Below, piece after piece: positions 53,891 through 64,000 of a stretch of DNA of 64,000 nt. A program made the position numbers and the translations under genes. The notes under the pieces are model-generated. The model was not told the DNA's origin, did no database searches, and worked only from the letters and a program-made list of their open reading frames with translations. Location: contig MU832598.1 in the NCBI GenBank assembly GCA_029204225.1, positions 1 through 64,000 of the forward strand, written 5' to 3'. Position 1 is the stretch's first letter. Each line of letters begins with the position of its first letter. The stretch comes from Diphasiastrum complanatum. Lineage: Eukaryota; Streptophyta; Lycopodiopsida; Lycopodiales; Lycopodiaceae.

Positions 53891-56868
53891 CATATTTTTG
53901 GCATGATATTTCATTGAATCTTTTAAATGTTAGTGGAACATATGATCTTCAAATTAATTTTATATAGGTTGGCATTTATAATTTGACTCTCCAAAATTAT
54001 ATTGCTAGTCTTTTACACTTGTCCTAGAGTCATGTGCTAACAAACTATTTAAGAAAAGTAGAATTGAAAAAAACCTCAGTTTTATATAGCAAGAAAATTT
54101 TCATCAACCATGAAACATCAAGATAGATCAAGCTTTCAATCAGTCAATCCAACAAGAAAATTATGAAATAAATCTTGATTAAAAGAACGAAAGTAAACAC
54201 AAAGGGCAATTTCAACAGAGAAACAAAAGAATGATGAGGATGTCATACATAAAAAGGTTCAATTTAACAATCATAACCACAACAAAAGATATACTTAATA
54301 GATGATCAACATAGAGGAGTTACATTAGAGAGAGCTTCCTACAAATGTATCTACCAAACTATGCATTTGGTTACGATGACAATGGACCTTTTGCCATATG
54401 GGATGTACAAAAGCCAAACGCAAAGTTCATTGCTTTCAATAAAGCATTGAAATGAAATTTGTATGTTCGTGTGAGCACGACTTGTGGACCTATGGTCACG
54501 TGATTGACTTATCCATTTCAGCATCCACACGAGCTATTTATTTTGCTCATTTTGATGTAAGGGAAGAAAAAGCTCCAACAAGAGGTGTTGGATCTTCCAC
54601 ATGAACAAAGAAACGTCGCAAACATGCAACAAGTCATTAGCAAGTTGGACTGGTAACTTTCTATGAGAGTTTGCTTCCTTGAGCATAAGTCTAAGCGACA
54701 CTTGTACCTATCTAGTGCATTTAGCACCTATTAAACCCAATCAACGTTTCAAGTTGATATGCATAAGTCCAACTACAGACCATCTATATTCACAAGACAA
54801 CAAACAAGTACTTGAGTGATGTAAAAAGTCCTTTCGTATAATATGACATCCATGTAAAGCTCCATTGGGCCCAAAAGCATTTATTGACCTGATTAGATGA
54901 AAGTGGATTTCTGCTTGCATCCCTCAATACTATTAGATACAAATAATAATCACTAAGAAGACATGTCAATCAAGTTTGATTAGATTCACAGATTCACATG
55001 TAGACATTGCTGATTATCCTAACTTTGCAAAATACACAGTTCTTTCTCTCTCCCAAATTAGTTTTCAATGGTAATTTTCAGCTCTGATTTCATTGGTACT
55101 GTTGCACCTCGTCTTTTGGAATCAGGTTTTAAAGGTGATATTGCATCTACTATGTACATGTTCTTGTTTGGTGCTTTTCTTAATATGTTGATTCTCTGTC
55201 TTATCATGAGAGGTGATGATAATGAAACAATCAAAGTATGGGCAGAGCTTTTCCTTCTTGTAGTTCTTTCTCAAGAGCTCATGTTAGTATGAGTTGAATG
55301 AAGTTGAATTCCTGGCTAGAGTATCAAGCTTTATCTAGTAAGGTAGGTTAGAGCATTAAGCTCATCTGGTTCGGTGGATTAGAGCATTAAGCTCAAGGAG
55401 CCCAAGATTCCCAATGCAGAAAGACAAGGAAAAAATGATACCAACATAACATTTTAAAAACCAAACAAAAGAACGGCTAGGATATAACCGTCTCCTTTCT
55501 CCAGCTTGTATCTATCTTGAAGTACACTGCATTTTATTCTTAGTCCGTCACAGAGGAGGATGACACATCATTTGGAGCTGTAGCATTCCTATAACTTTGA
55601 AGCATTTGTCTATGAATTTCACTCTGCTTACTGGGACTGATCCTTGAACTACAATTGACAACCACCATACGGCCAAGGAATGGGTGACACATCCCCAGTC
55701 GGGATGTGCCTAAAAAAGCAATTACATAGAAGATTATTTTATCTGTCTAACTTCCAGGCAGATATAGCTTTCTGCAGTCAGATGTTGAGATTATGGATAC
55801 TAGAAACTTCAAAAGAGACCAAAACACAATAAATGACAACTTTAATTTGCAATTATTTAAGGCAGATACTATAAGAGCAAAAGTACGGCCAAAAATGCAT
55901 ATTTTTTCTAATTCTTCCAGCCATCTATATTGCTCCCAAAGATACAACCCACTTGCGAAGAACTCATTTTGCAATACCTGCGATATAAAATTTGCTTTGA
56001 GATGAGGAAGTGTTTTCCATAGAGTTGCACCATGCAATAAAAAAAAAAATAGAAAACGATCCAGCAAGAATACGTCTTACCAAAATCAGCCCAGTTCTTA
56101 GCTTTAAACAGCACTTAACTATTTCTAATATTGTAGTGGGATGAAAGGTTCCATACTGAATTTGCTGTGTTATCATCACAGTCATTCTGTGGTCAATTAC
56201 AACTTTGAAATATTAATGGTTCACTAAAATATGCAGCTTTCAAATTCCTAAACATATAAAGGCTTACAATGTTAAAATTCCAAGAGAGAAGAAAACAGAA
56301 CCTCCGACATCTGTAAGCTGCTAAAAACACAGATGAGTGTAAGATTTAGATACAGGATTGAGTGATCAGAATTACCATGTTTGTTCAAGTCATACTATAT
56401 CAACCTAAGATAATCACTGTTCAAGAGAGACAAAGAACTATTGCCATATATTTATGCTCAGAGTCTAATCTAAAGATGCCATCACGCAGAAAGTTGAGTC
56501 CATAAACCTTCCTTGGGGAGATTGAAACAATTAAAGCAGCTGCAGTTGAGAAAACTTCAAGAAACATACTGATGGAAAAACCCGATGCTTGACAACCCTA
56601 CACAATTGCCTGTTAGAGCCCATCCATCATTTAAGAGATGTGGTGTTGAGAGAAACCTCGTGGTTCAGCACTTGAAACGAGAAAAGAGAGATGACACCAT
56701 ATTTATGAAGTGTGTGTTAACTTATTCTTGCTCACCACCAATTCCAGCTGAAATTTTGAAGTTCTAGCTCAACTAAGTACAGCCAGTAAAGGGAGTTTGT
56801 ACGTCTGTCTGCTTCCTCAAAGTTTGTAGCAGACCCTTACCAGCGTTGCAGTCAGTGTAAACAACCAA
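53891..56868. other. Intergenic DNA between the retroelement mosaic and the NudC-like gene
   Basis: No gene family is recognised. A 74-codon plus frame at 55068-55292 has two hydrophobic segments (MYMFLFGAFLNMLILCLIM, LFLLVVLSQELMLV) but no homologue I can name. A short duplicated word TTAGAGCATTAAGCTCA occurs at about 55349 and 55379. The 3' UTR of the NudC-like gene lies in the last part. Confidence 0.45.
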
Positions 56869-58203
56869 TCAACTAAACTTTGCCTTTGAAAAGTCCATCT
56901 CCGGATGCTGTAAAAAGTCGAAATAGTCAGCAAGTGAAAGAAAAAGAGTGAATAAAATAAGATCACGGTCCATCGAATCTTAAAACTTTTACATACCTTT
57001 GCCATGAAATTCTTTAGAATATCTTGTTTCTGCTGTTCTTCACTAGTTGGCAAGCCCATAGCTTTTTGACGTTGATCATACTAGAATAATAGAAGATAAG
57101 TCAGTGCATAAGAGCCTGAAAAGTAAACACAAGAAGAAAAAACTTGGGCATCTGAGGATAATACAACCCTCTTAACCTACCATCATCTTTTCAACAGTTT
57201 GACGTGTCTCCGGGTCCAAATCTGAAAGCTTGCTGTTCTCCGGCTCAACTTTTTGTGTGTTGATTTCTCGTTCTCCTTTTATCACCGATCTCCACCACTC
57301 CATTTGGTTGTGCTTAGTTAGAAGTATGGACAAAGTCTTCCCATCTTCTGCAGAGAATGTGTTTCAACTAAGTATCCGTCATTTCTGAACTGCACGGAGA
57401 AATTTACTTCAGAAAAATATCTCTGCATATGAAATTATCTGAAAGCCAAACTTCGTACCCAAGCTCCAGAAGCAGTCATCAACCTTCACTGAATTGTAAA
57501 GCTCCCCCTGCAAAAGAACAAAGTCACAAAAAGCATCAAAAGCCTGTCACAACAATGTTTCAAACCAGGTCTAGTATGTCACCTGAAAAACATCTTAATC
57601 TATAATTTGAAGCTATCTCTGTCATCGAGTCTAGCAACAGTCTTGAGGAGAGGGCAGCATCCAATTTCATTAGTCAAAACGACTTTTCTCACCTTTTTCA
57701 AACTTTGCAGGTGTTTTACCCTCATGTCTCCAATGCCCAATTCAGTGACAAATTGACCCATCCTATTGACCTTTCTGAATAGAATATACTACTCTAAAGA
57801 GACCACCTTGTCAACCAGTTTTTACCCTAGAACCGGGTAAATCAGCCCCCTAACAGTTCAGTGATGTTCTCACTTTTTAATGTTAACACTTAAACAAGAA
57901 TCTGAAATGATGAGGGACTGTACATAGTCTTCTTGCAGATACCAACAGTAAATACCTACGTTTTACACTACTAGCAACGAATAGAAGTCTATCAAAACTG
58001 GTCTTCTCAATCTGCATATTTCATTCTCACCTCCAATATGGTTGGTTGACCCTTTATGCCTACTTTTAGCGTATTTTTTCTAATATCACATGAAATAGCC
58101 CTTGACTTTGTTCCAGGTGGTATAGGTATATGAACAGTCACTTCTGCAAGTGTTTGCGTCCATGAATATTTTTCAAGATCAGCCCCATTCCCAGCATTAG
58201 GCT
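56869..58203 (-). CDS. BOB1: NudC/BOBBER1-like cochaperone, C-terminal five exons (partial)
   Basis: NudC-domain proteins are small cytoplasmic Hsp90-type cochaperones; plant BOBBER1 is needed for development and heat tolerance. Exons on minus: 58203-58031, 57507-57459, 57347-57181, 57080-56997 and 56907-56869, all with GT-AG ends and matching phases, stop TGA at 56869-56871. The CS/p23-like domain starts [20 protein letters not shown] and has [15 protein letters not shown], then [20 protein letters not shown] and [13 protein letters not shown]. The tail carries [34 protein letters not shown] and the conserved end [12 protein letters not shown]. About 170 residues are seen, with no stop or frameshift. 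The usual N-terminal helical part (roughly 120 residues) is not found between 58204 and 64000. It is either far upstream or lost. Confidence 0.92.
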
Positions 58204-59767
58204 CTGCAATAATATACGGAAAAACAGAACATATGAGAAAACCAAAAAATGAAGCAATTGAAGATTTGAAACCTCTATCTTCAGTCCAAGAAGGACACAG
58301 CTTCATACAGACTTCTATCAATATTGAAAACCTAACTACAAGTGTATTACATTAACGAGTACCTAAACATAACATTAAGTGTAACCTATAACTTTATAGA
58401 GTCCACCAAAAGGTTTGGAACAATCATGGCAAGGACTGTATGCTAGGTATCCCCATTTATCAGCAGTGTCCAAGAGTAAGTGCATCTCACAAGTGTAAAA
58501 ATACATCCACAAAAGTTTCATACATTTATATATAGACCAGTTCTGAAGGCGAAGGGCCAACTCAGCCACAAAAAAGACTGGCAGTATGCATGATGTATTC
58601 TAGCATTCCAGATTTAGGTTAAAAACAATACACGTGTGATACTAACAATTAAATTCCTTTAACAGCAATCTACCAGTAGTAGTGCCTAAAGTGAAAGAAG
58701 ACAAAAATAGACATCCAGAACACACTCTCCATTTTTTAGTATCATTGCAGAGAGGTTTACTTGCTATAAACATGCACCAAACAATAAATTTAACAAGCTA
58801 AATAAATTTGCCTGTGAAAAAACAATAATCCCTTACACATAATATCTCTGAGAAATTTCCCAAATCCACTAATGTCTCATCAGCAACAATCTTGTCAAAT
58901 CTGTGCCAAAAGTCGGAGGCACAGTGCATAGTGGCAACAGAGTTTGAGTTGCACAGGATGAAAAATTGGCAAATGAAGCTTTTGTTTAGGCTTCCTTTTT
59001 GCAAATGAATAGATTGAGCTGTAGGCAACGGATTTGGGTGGGTGTTTGTTCTAAACCACCTTTCCTCGGCACGGATATCCCGACAACGTTATTTTTAGTT
59101 GTTACCACACATGAAAGATGTGAAGTATCACCCAAAATGCATGTGTTTTTTCGCCCCCTTTTTGAACTTACTTGTAGGCGACCGATTGAATCGGGCCTAG
59201 AATTTTTTTTGCCACAGCCCAGGCCCCAATTCACTCGCGATAGGATTTATGTCTTTTTGCACCTCTTTCAAGGGCAGAACGTTGAAGAGAGGTAGAAACA
59301 TATAAGGAGAGGAGAAAGGAGAGGAGAGAAGAGAGAGACTTGAGGAGAGAGGAAAGAGCTTAGAGGAGAGAGAAAATTGCATTTATGGTGAATGTGTAAT
59401 GTGCTAGAACTTAGGTTAATCTCGATTGTTGAATGCATTTTGAAGAAGAGAAATCAGGAGAAGTTAGAACTTGGGTGTTTAGTAGTAGTAGCCACTACTA
59501 TTAGGTGAATGAAGGAGAGAGGCTAGAGCCTGGAGTTAGGAGAGTCTTGGAGAGAGAATAGGTGGAGGTGTGTGTGTGTGAGTTTAGGCAAGAAGTGTGT
59601 GTGTAAAATTGTGAATTTAGTTTTAAAGATAGGAGGAGGTGTGTGTGTGTGTGTGTGTTTAGGTAAGAGGTGTGTGAATTTAGAGTTAGAACTTAGGCAG
59701 TAGAGGTGAGAGAAGCATTAGAAGTTAGGAGAGTTAAGAGTTAGGAGTTAGGAGTTGAGAGTCAGTC
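58204..59767. other. Presumed NudC intron sequence and left part of the hAT element
   Basis: No N-terminal NudC exon was found. One minus segment (about 58960-58820) reads HRFDKIVADETLVDLGNFSEI before a GTAAGG donor-like site; I cannot assign it. From 59.27 kb on, GA-rich sequence and (GT)n runs at about 59569-59660 occur, perhaps the 5' leader of the transposase gene. Confidence 0.4.
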
Positions 59768-62340
59768 ATGGTGAGACATAGAGATCGTATACAAGATCAT
59801 GTCACAGTTGCAACGAGATACAATAGCTCGGACACAAAACGTTAGACGTGCAACTATTGTCGTGTGAGCTACACAGGTGGTCCAATGCGTATTCGAGCAC
59901 ACCTCCTTTGTTTGCATGGCTATGAGATCGGAGCATGCCCAGAGGCACCTCCAGGGCTATCGAGCATGATTGCAAGACCAGGAGCGATTCAGAGAGAGAT
60001 CATTCGTTCATGGTCACTGCAGGTGACCATCATACACGTGTTATCTGATTCTTTAAACTTTTGCTTTTGAATTTTGAATTTTGCAATGTGCATGATGAAA
60101 GTGATTGTCACTTGTAGAGTCTAGAATGTAGTGATTAAATGTTTTTTGATTTCTTTTGTTGCAATAGGATTAGTTGCTAGACATCATGCATCCACCTTAG
60201 GTCAGGATGAGACAGAGCCAGACGCCAGCACATCTACACCGCATGTATATATAGCTGGCCCCTCTACTTCTAGAACCCCATGTAGAGGTGTTACTAGTAG
60301 AGCTTATTATGTGCAATCATTTTGGGGTAACAACAAGTGTAGGGCGGATGTGGCTATCAGAAGACTCTTCTACCGTTGCGACCTCCCCTTCCATTTAGCG
60401 AAGAAACCTGCTTGGGAGATATAGAGAGTGTCGCTACGATAGGGGCCACATATCGTGGACCTAGCATGGAGTCCCTACGCACCACACATTTGATGAGGAA
60501 GGTTCAAGATGTAACCAAAGAATTGGAGCGTTCGTGAATCGTGGAAACAATTCAGGTGCACCATCACAACTGATGGTTGGAGTGACACCAGGAGGCGACA
60601 TATCATACCATTGTTTCATGTGAGTAAAGAGTTCATGACATTTGCTGGACTTCAATGTTCATTGCTCATTGGTAATTAGAATTTAATCATTTTAGTTTTT
60701 GAGGCTCATGAGTCATTGCTCAATTAAAATATGAATCTCTGATGCTAGTCTCAGAGTACATCAACTCACACATCGCGCAAGCGATCCAGGAGGTGGGCCC
60801 TCAAAATGTTGTGCAAGCCATTACTGACAATGCAGCAAATTGCAAAGCCATGGGAGATTTGGTGATGGAGAATTATCTGACTATCTTTTGGACTCCATGC
60901 GTTGCACACATAGCATCGACCTACTGATTGAGGACATCGCGGGTATATCCTAGTTAGTAGCAACTAGTTAGTAGTTACAAACTTACTGCTTGAACTTTGA
61001 GTTTGAAGACTCTACATGTCATGAGTGTTGATTGATCACGGCTCACATATGAGTCGACACTTGATTTTGCTCTCAATTTTCAAGCATAAGCAACTCCTTC
61101 AACCTAGTCAGTTGTAACTAGAGTCCAGTTTGTCTATGCTATTTGACATGTCTTGCTTTTGTCCAGCTCTTCCTTGGGTGAAAGACGTCCTTGATACTGC
61201 ACGGTTCTTGGTGAGGTTTGTCACCAAGAAACCAAAGGTCCTCGCAATTTACAAGTGGGTTCAAGAATTTGGAAATCCTTAGACCGCCTCCCATGAGATC
61301 TGAACTTTGAATCTTGATTCTTGATGATAGATGTCTCATCCTCAATGTTAGATTCTGGAATACCAGTTTGGATTTCAAGGTCTAAACTTTAGAGTTTAGA
61401 AATTAGCAACTAGAGCCTAGCTTAAGCCTTATCTGGATCTCGATTGTTGGCACTTGCTTTGCCATTTGAACTTTGATGCATTGATGATTGTTCAAAATTT
61501 GTGAAATGTGCAATGTGTTTAGGTTTGCATTCATATTTATAGCCTTGGAGGGCACAGTGGAGCGGATCGACTAAGTCTCTATCTAGGAGATTTGAGACCA
61601 TCGTTTTGTCATCGGATTTTTGGGACGAGGTAAGATCGACTGTTGTTGGGTTGCAACCACTCCACAACATTCTACGACTCAAAGATAGAGAGGAGTCCAC
61701 CATGGGCCTTCTCTACGATAGTGCACTGAGTTGAGTTTGCCAACACCTTGGCCCTTCTAAATTCTAATTTCTTTCATTTCCAAGTTGGAACCTTCTCAAT
61801 CTAAATCGATGACATTCATTTTTTGATTTGCAAGGTTCAAGAGTTAAAGCCCAAGTAGGAGAGCAGATGGAACTGGTTTCATAGGCCTTCATATGCAGTT
61901 GGCCATGTGATGCATCCTTTATCGAAGAAATCTGGTCCAGAGCAATTCCATGACCATGAGCTTGAGGATGGGTGCTTTGAATACCTCCAGAGGTCGTACC
62001 AGACGTTGCACAGCAGCAGGCCTACAATGATGAGCTCATGATTTTTTTGGAGAGACCGCCTCACATATCAGAGGGCCGTGACACAAGATAGAGTCGACCA
62101 CTTGAGGCCAGTTTGTTGGTGGGACAAGTATGGAGCTTGCACCCCTAGGCTCTAGCTCATTGCATTGAGAGTCCTTAGGACTGCACCGCATCAGCTTATG
62201 AGAGGAATTGGAGCATCTACTCCCCCATACGCACCAAGAAGAAAAACAGGCTCTCCACAGAGCAATTAGAAAGGCTAGTGTTTGTGCATTCAAACCTACG
62301 CCTTCTAGATAATATGAGGGAGGCCAAAGAACCCATGCAG
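59768..62340 (+). pseudogene. hAT-family transposase gene with introns, few lesions
   Basis: hAT transposases cut and paste DNA elements. On plus: ATG at 59768 (MVRHRDRIQDHV), a BED-type finger (CNYCRVSYTGGPMRIRAHLL to GACPEAP), then from about 60169 AIRRLFYRCDLPFHLAKKP, a DUF659-like part with CTITTDGWSDTRRRHIIP, then after an intron (about 60672-60747) NVVQAITDNAANCKAMG and the segment before IDLLIEDI. Another intron (about 60942-61166) leads to LPWVKDVLDTARFLVRF, then GLQPLHNILRLKDREESTMG. The C-terminal dimerisation region is VCWWDKYGACTPRL, ERNWSIYSPIRTKKKNRL and RLVFVHSNLRLLDN, ending at a CAG/GTAATT donor. Lesions: a stop before the finger (59843), two extra bases near 60910, a stop at 62155 and others around 60421-60515. 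Terminal inverted repeats were not identified. Confidence 0.85.
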
Positions 62341-63101
62341 GTAATTACTAAACTTTGTATTTGAGGCTTCAACTTGAACTACTTGAACTTGAACTTGAGT
62401 GCTTGGTGTTGAAATTTATAACTTGAATGTAGGTACTTACTAATTGAAGTCTTGAAAGTTGAGAGGTGAATAGTTTGAACTTTGATGATTCATGAACGAT
62501 TTGTAATTTGTGAATTTGTGTCACATGTGACACAAATGAATAACTAGTCCTGGATATGTGAATTGTTTGAACTTTAAGAGATCTATCAATGATGAAGGAG
62601 GCAAGCCAAGATGGGTATTTATTGAGGTTGTAGAGGCAAGTTTCTCAAAAACTTTGAGGGCAGATATCTCGGGAATGGTGGAAGCCCTTGGCTCGCCCTT
62701 TTGATACAATCGTCAGCAAGTAATTGTCTCTCTAATCTAAGCCAGGGAAATCAAAACAGGTCCAGGGTGTTTAAAATCTTCAGATCTTACTGTTTTGGCT
62801 CGCCCCTCTGATAGATGGTAGTTCAATGTCTGTTTTATCTTCAGTTAAAAGGGCGAGTCAAGTTGACAATATTTAGGCCTCCAAACATTAGTTGTGGATT
62901 CAAGACCCTGCTTGGCAGTTTTGTCACAAGTTGCCACAGTTAGATTTGGGTTCACCAAGGTCCGTGATTTACTACCTAGGTCAAAGGAGGAGGAGGATAT
63001 ATATGCCCTCTTGCATAGCGAGTGTGTTGCACGATCAGTAGGTTTGACTCTTGAGGCTTGAGCCTTGCTTGGTAATTAGAATTTGAATACTTGAGTCTCA
63101 A
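62341..63101 (+). other. Downstream part of the hAT element, possible last exon
   Basis: AT-rich sequence with TTGAACTT words resembles the hAT introns. At about 62929-63038 a plus frame reads TKVRDLLPRSKEEEDIYALL; an acidic tail like this occurs after the dimerisation domain of some plant hAT proteins, so it may be the last exon. The 3' end of the element is not determined. Confidence 0.35.
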
Positions 63102-64000
63102 TCAACACTGCAACAGGTACTCACCATATGAAGTAATAGGTCCCAGTCCATCATCGGAGATCCTGGTGATCCCCAAGTTGTCACTATTCAGGGCATGAAC
63201 TTGCAACTGATCTGTAGCATCATGGAACTCTATCTGTTGTGAAGCTGTCCGAGCATTAAAATCCCCAGTGAGGAAAATATGCCCCTGCTCTGCAAATCTA
63301 ATGATATCCACCGAAAGGTCCAAGTAAGGTGAGCCAACACCCTCAACAAAGGAGGAGGACTCTGGAGGAAAATAGCAGGCAGCAATGAAGACGTCCCTGT
63401 CCAAACCAAGCGCTCGTCCTGTGATACGAAGCCAAATATACCGTGCATGCTCATCATGCCTGACGAACTCAAACATCTGATGAAGGGACTCTCTGTAGAG
63501 ACAAGCCACTCCTCCCGAACCACGGCCACTGGCTGATCTAGTCTCAGCTCTGTATACTGAATCCCATCTGTATCCCGGGAAGGCGGGTAAACCACGCACC
63601 TGGCTCTCGTGAGTCTCCATAAAAAACAATAGGTCTCGTCCAATGATAAAGTCAATCAGATCACCTGCTGTAGAGGATGAGTGGATGCCATCACAATTCC
63701 ATACCCCAATCTGAAAATGGTATGGATGGGGCCCCGGGATGCTCCCACCAATCCCGGGGGCCCCGAATTCCTAGCTCTGGGAACGGCCAGAGGTGCCAGC
63801 AACAAATCGTATCTGACCATCTCGATATATGACTCGTCTACCAGTCTCTCGAGCCACCTGGAAGGCTTTACGCCTCTCCTCAACCTGGATGTAGGTAAGA
63901 TCTTCATCCATAAATATGGCAGTGCCACGTAATTGGGCTCTACAGCGTAAGGCCTCTCTGCAGCTGTCTAGGGATGTGAAGCGGATGATCAGTGTAGCTG
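63102..64000 (-). pseudogene. LINE (non-LTR retrotransposon) fragment: end of ORF1 and endonuclease
   Basis: On minus, entering at the window edge, a segment with GTAIFMDEDLTYIQVEERRK and RRVIYRDGQIRFV fits the C-terminal half of an L1-type ORF1. After a stop and frame changes it passes into an apurinic-type endonuclease: IGVWNCDGIHSS, FFMETHESQVRGLPAF, GGVACLYRESLHQMF, FIAACYFPPESS and the conserved FLTGDFNAR. The reading frame ends at 63102 in a stop. The reverse transcriptase that should follow on this strand is absent, because hAT-like sequence begins there. Endonuclease nicks the target to prime reverse transcription; this copy cannot work without RT. Confidence 0.85.

Noticed and set aside
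55068-55292. 74-codon frame with hydrophobic segments
   Set aside because: No start context, neighbouring gene or homologue supports it; the length is compatible with chance in AT-rich DNA.
55300-55420. Possible SINE or tRNA-like sequence with a duplicated TTAGAGCATTAAGCTCA word
   Set aside because: No clear A and B box pair, no poly(A) tail and no cloverleaf could be formed by eye.

Overview
The window is nuclear DNA of a land plant. It holds two intron-containing host genes of plant type, embedded in dense, old, nested LTR retrotransposons, with a hAT DNA transposon and a LINE fragment at the right end. Very long (CT/GA)n tracts, large retroelement nests and CGAA-rich LTRs suggest a large-genome plant. 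A fern or other non-seed plant is my guess, but the sequence does not prove it.

Host genes. (1) Positions 4992-12385, minus strand: a TIME FOR COFFEE (TIC)-like gene. About 15 coding exons can be followed with matching splice phases and family motifs. Its last large exon needs two frame corrections. (2) Positions 56869-58203, minus strand: five 3' exons of a NudC/BOBBER1-like cochaperone gene (CS domain to stop). Its N-terminal exon is not found, and the sequence upstream is occupied by a hAT element.

Retroelement nest, 14.3-33.3 kb. A gypsy-like remnant (A) with LTRs at 14273-15634 and 29686-31240 lies next to a piece of gypsy reverse transcriptase. A copia element (B; LTRs 16454-17240 and 28712-29500, 5-bp target duplication) is inserted in A. 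A chromodomain gypsy (F; LTRs 17629-18078 and 23801-24251, target duplication CATAT) is inserted in B. A solo LTR of another family (C) at 31430-32378 splits the neighbouring reverse transcriptase. Element B also carries a 2.5-kb internal inversion and an internal duplication.

Middle, 33.3-54 kb. This is a mosaic of broken gypsy and copia pieces: a decayed coiled-coil ORF followed by an LTR, gypsy pol with most of integrase deleted, an unrecognised ORF, gypsy gag, a family C LTR joined to a copia pol, two tail-to-tail copia elements, an LTR element (E) with unrecognised ORFs, and a copia integrase fragment.

Right end, 59-64 kb. A hAT transposase with several introns and few lesions is followed by the endonuclease part of a LINE on the minus strand.

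I found no tRNA, rRNA, CRISPR array or bacterial-type operon. Exon limits come from reading splice signals and phases by eye. The most unusual observations are the apparently non-TG..CA LTR ends of element F, the cargo-like ORFs of element E, the inversion in B, and the frame breaks and giant microsatellite in the TIC-like gene.
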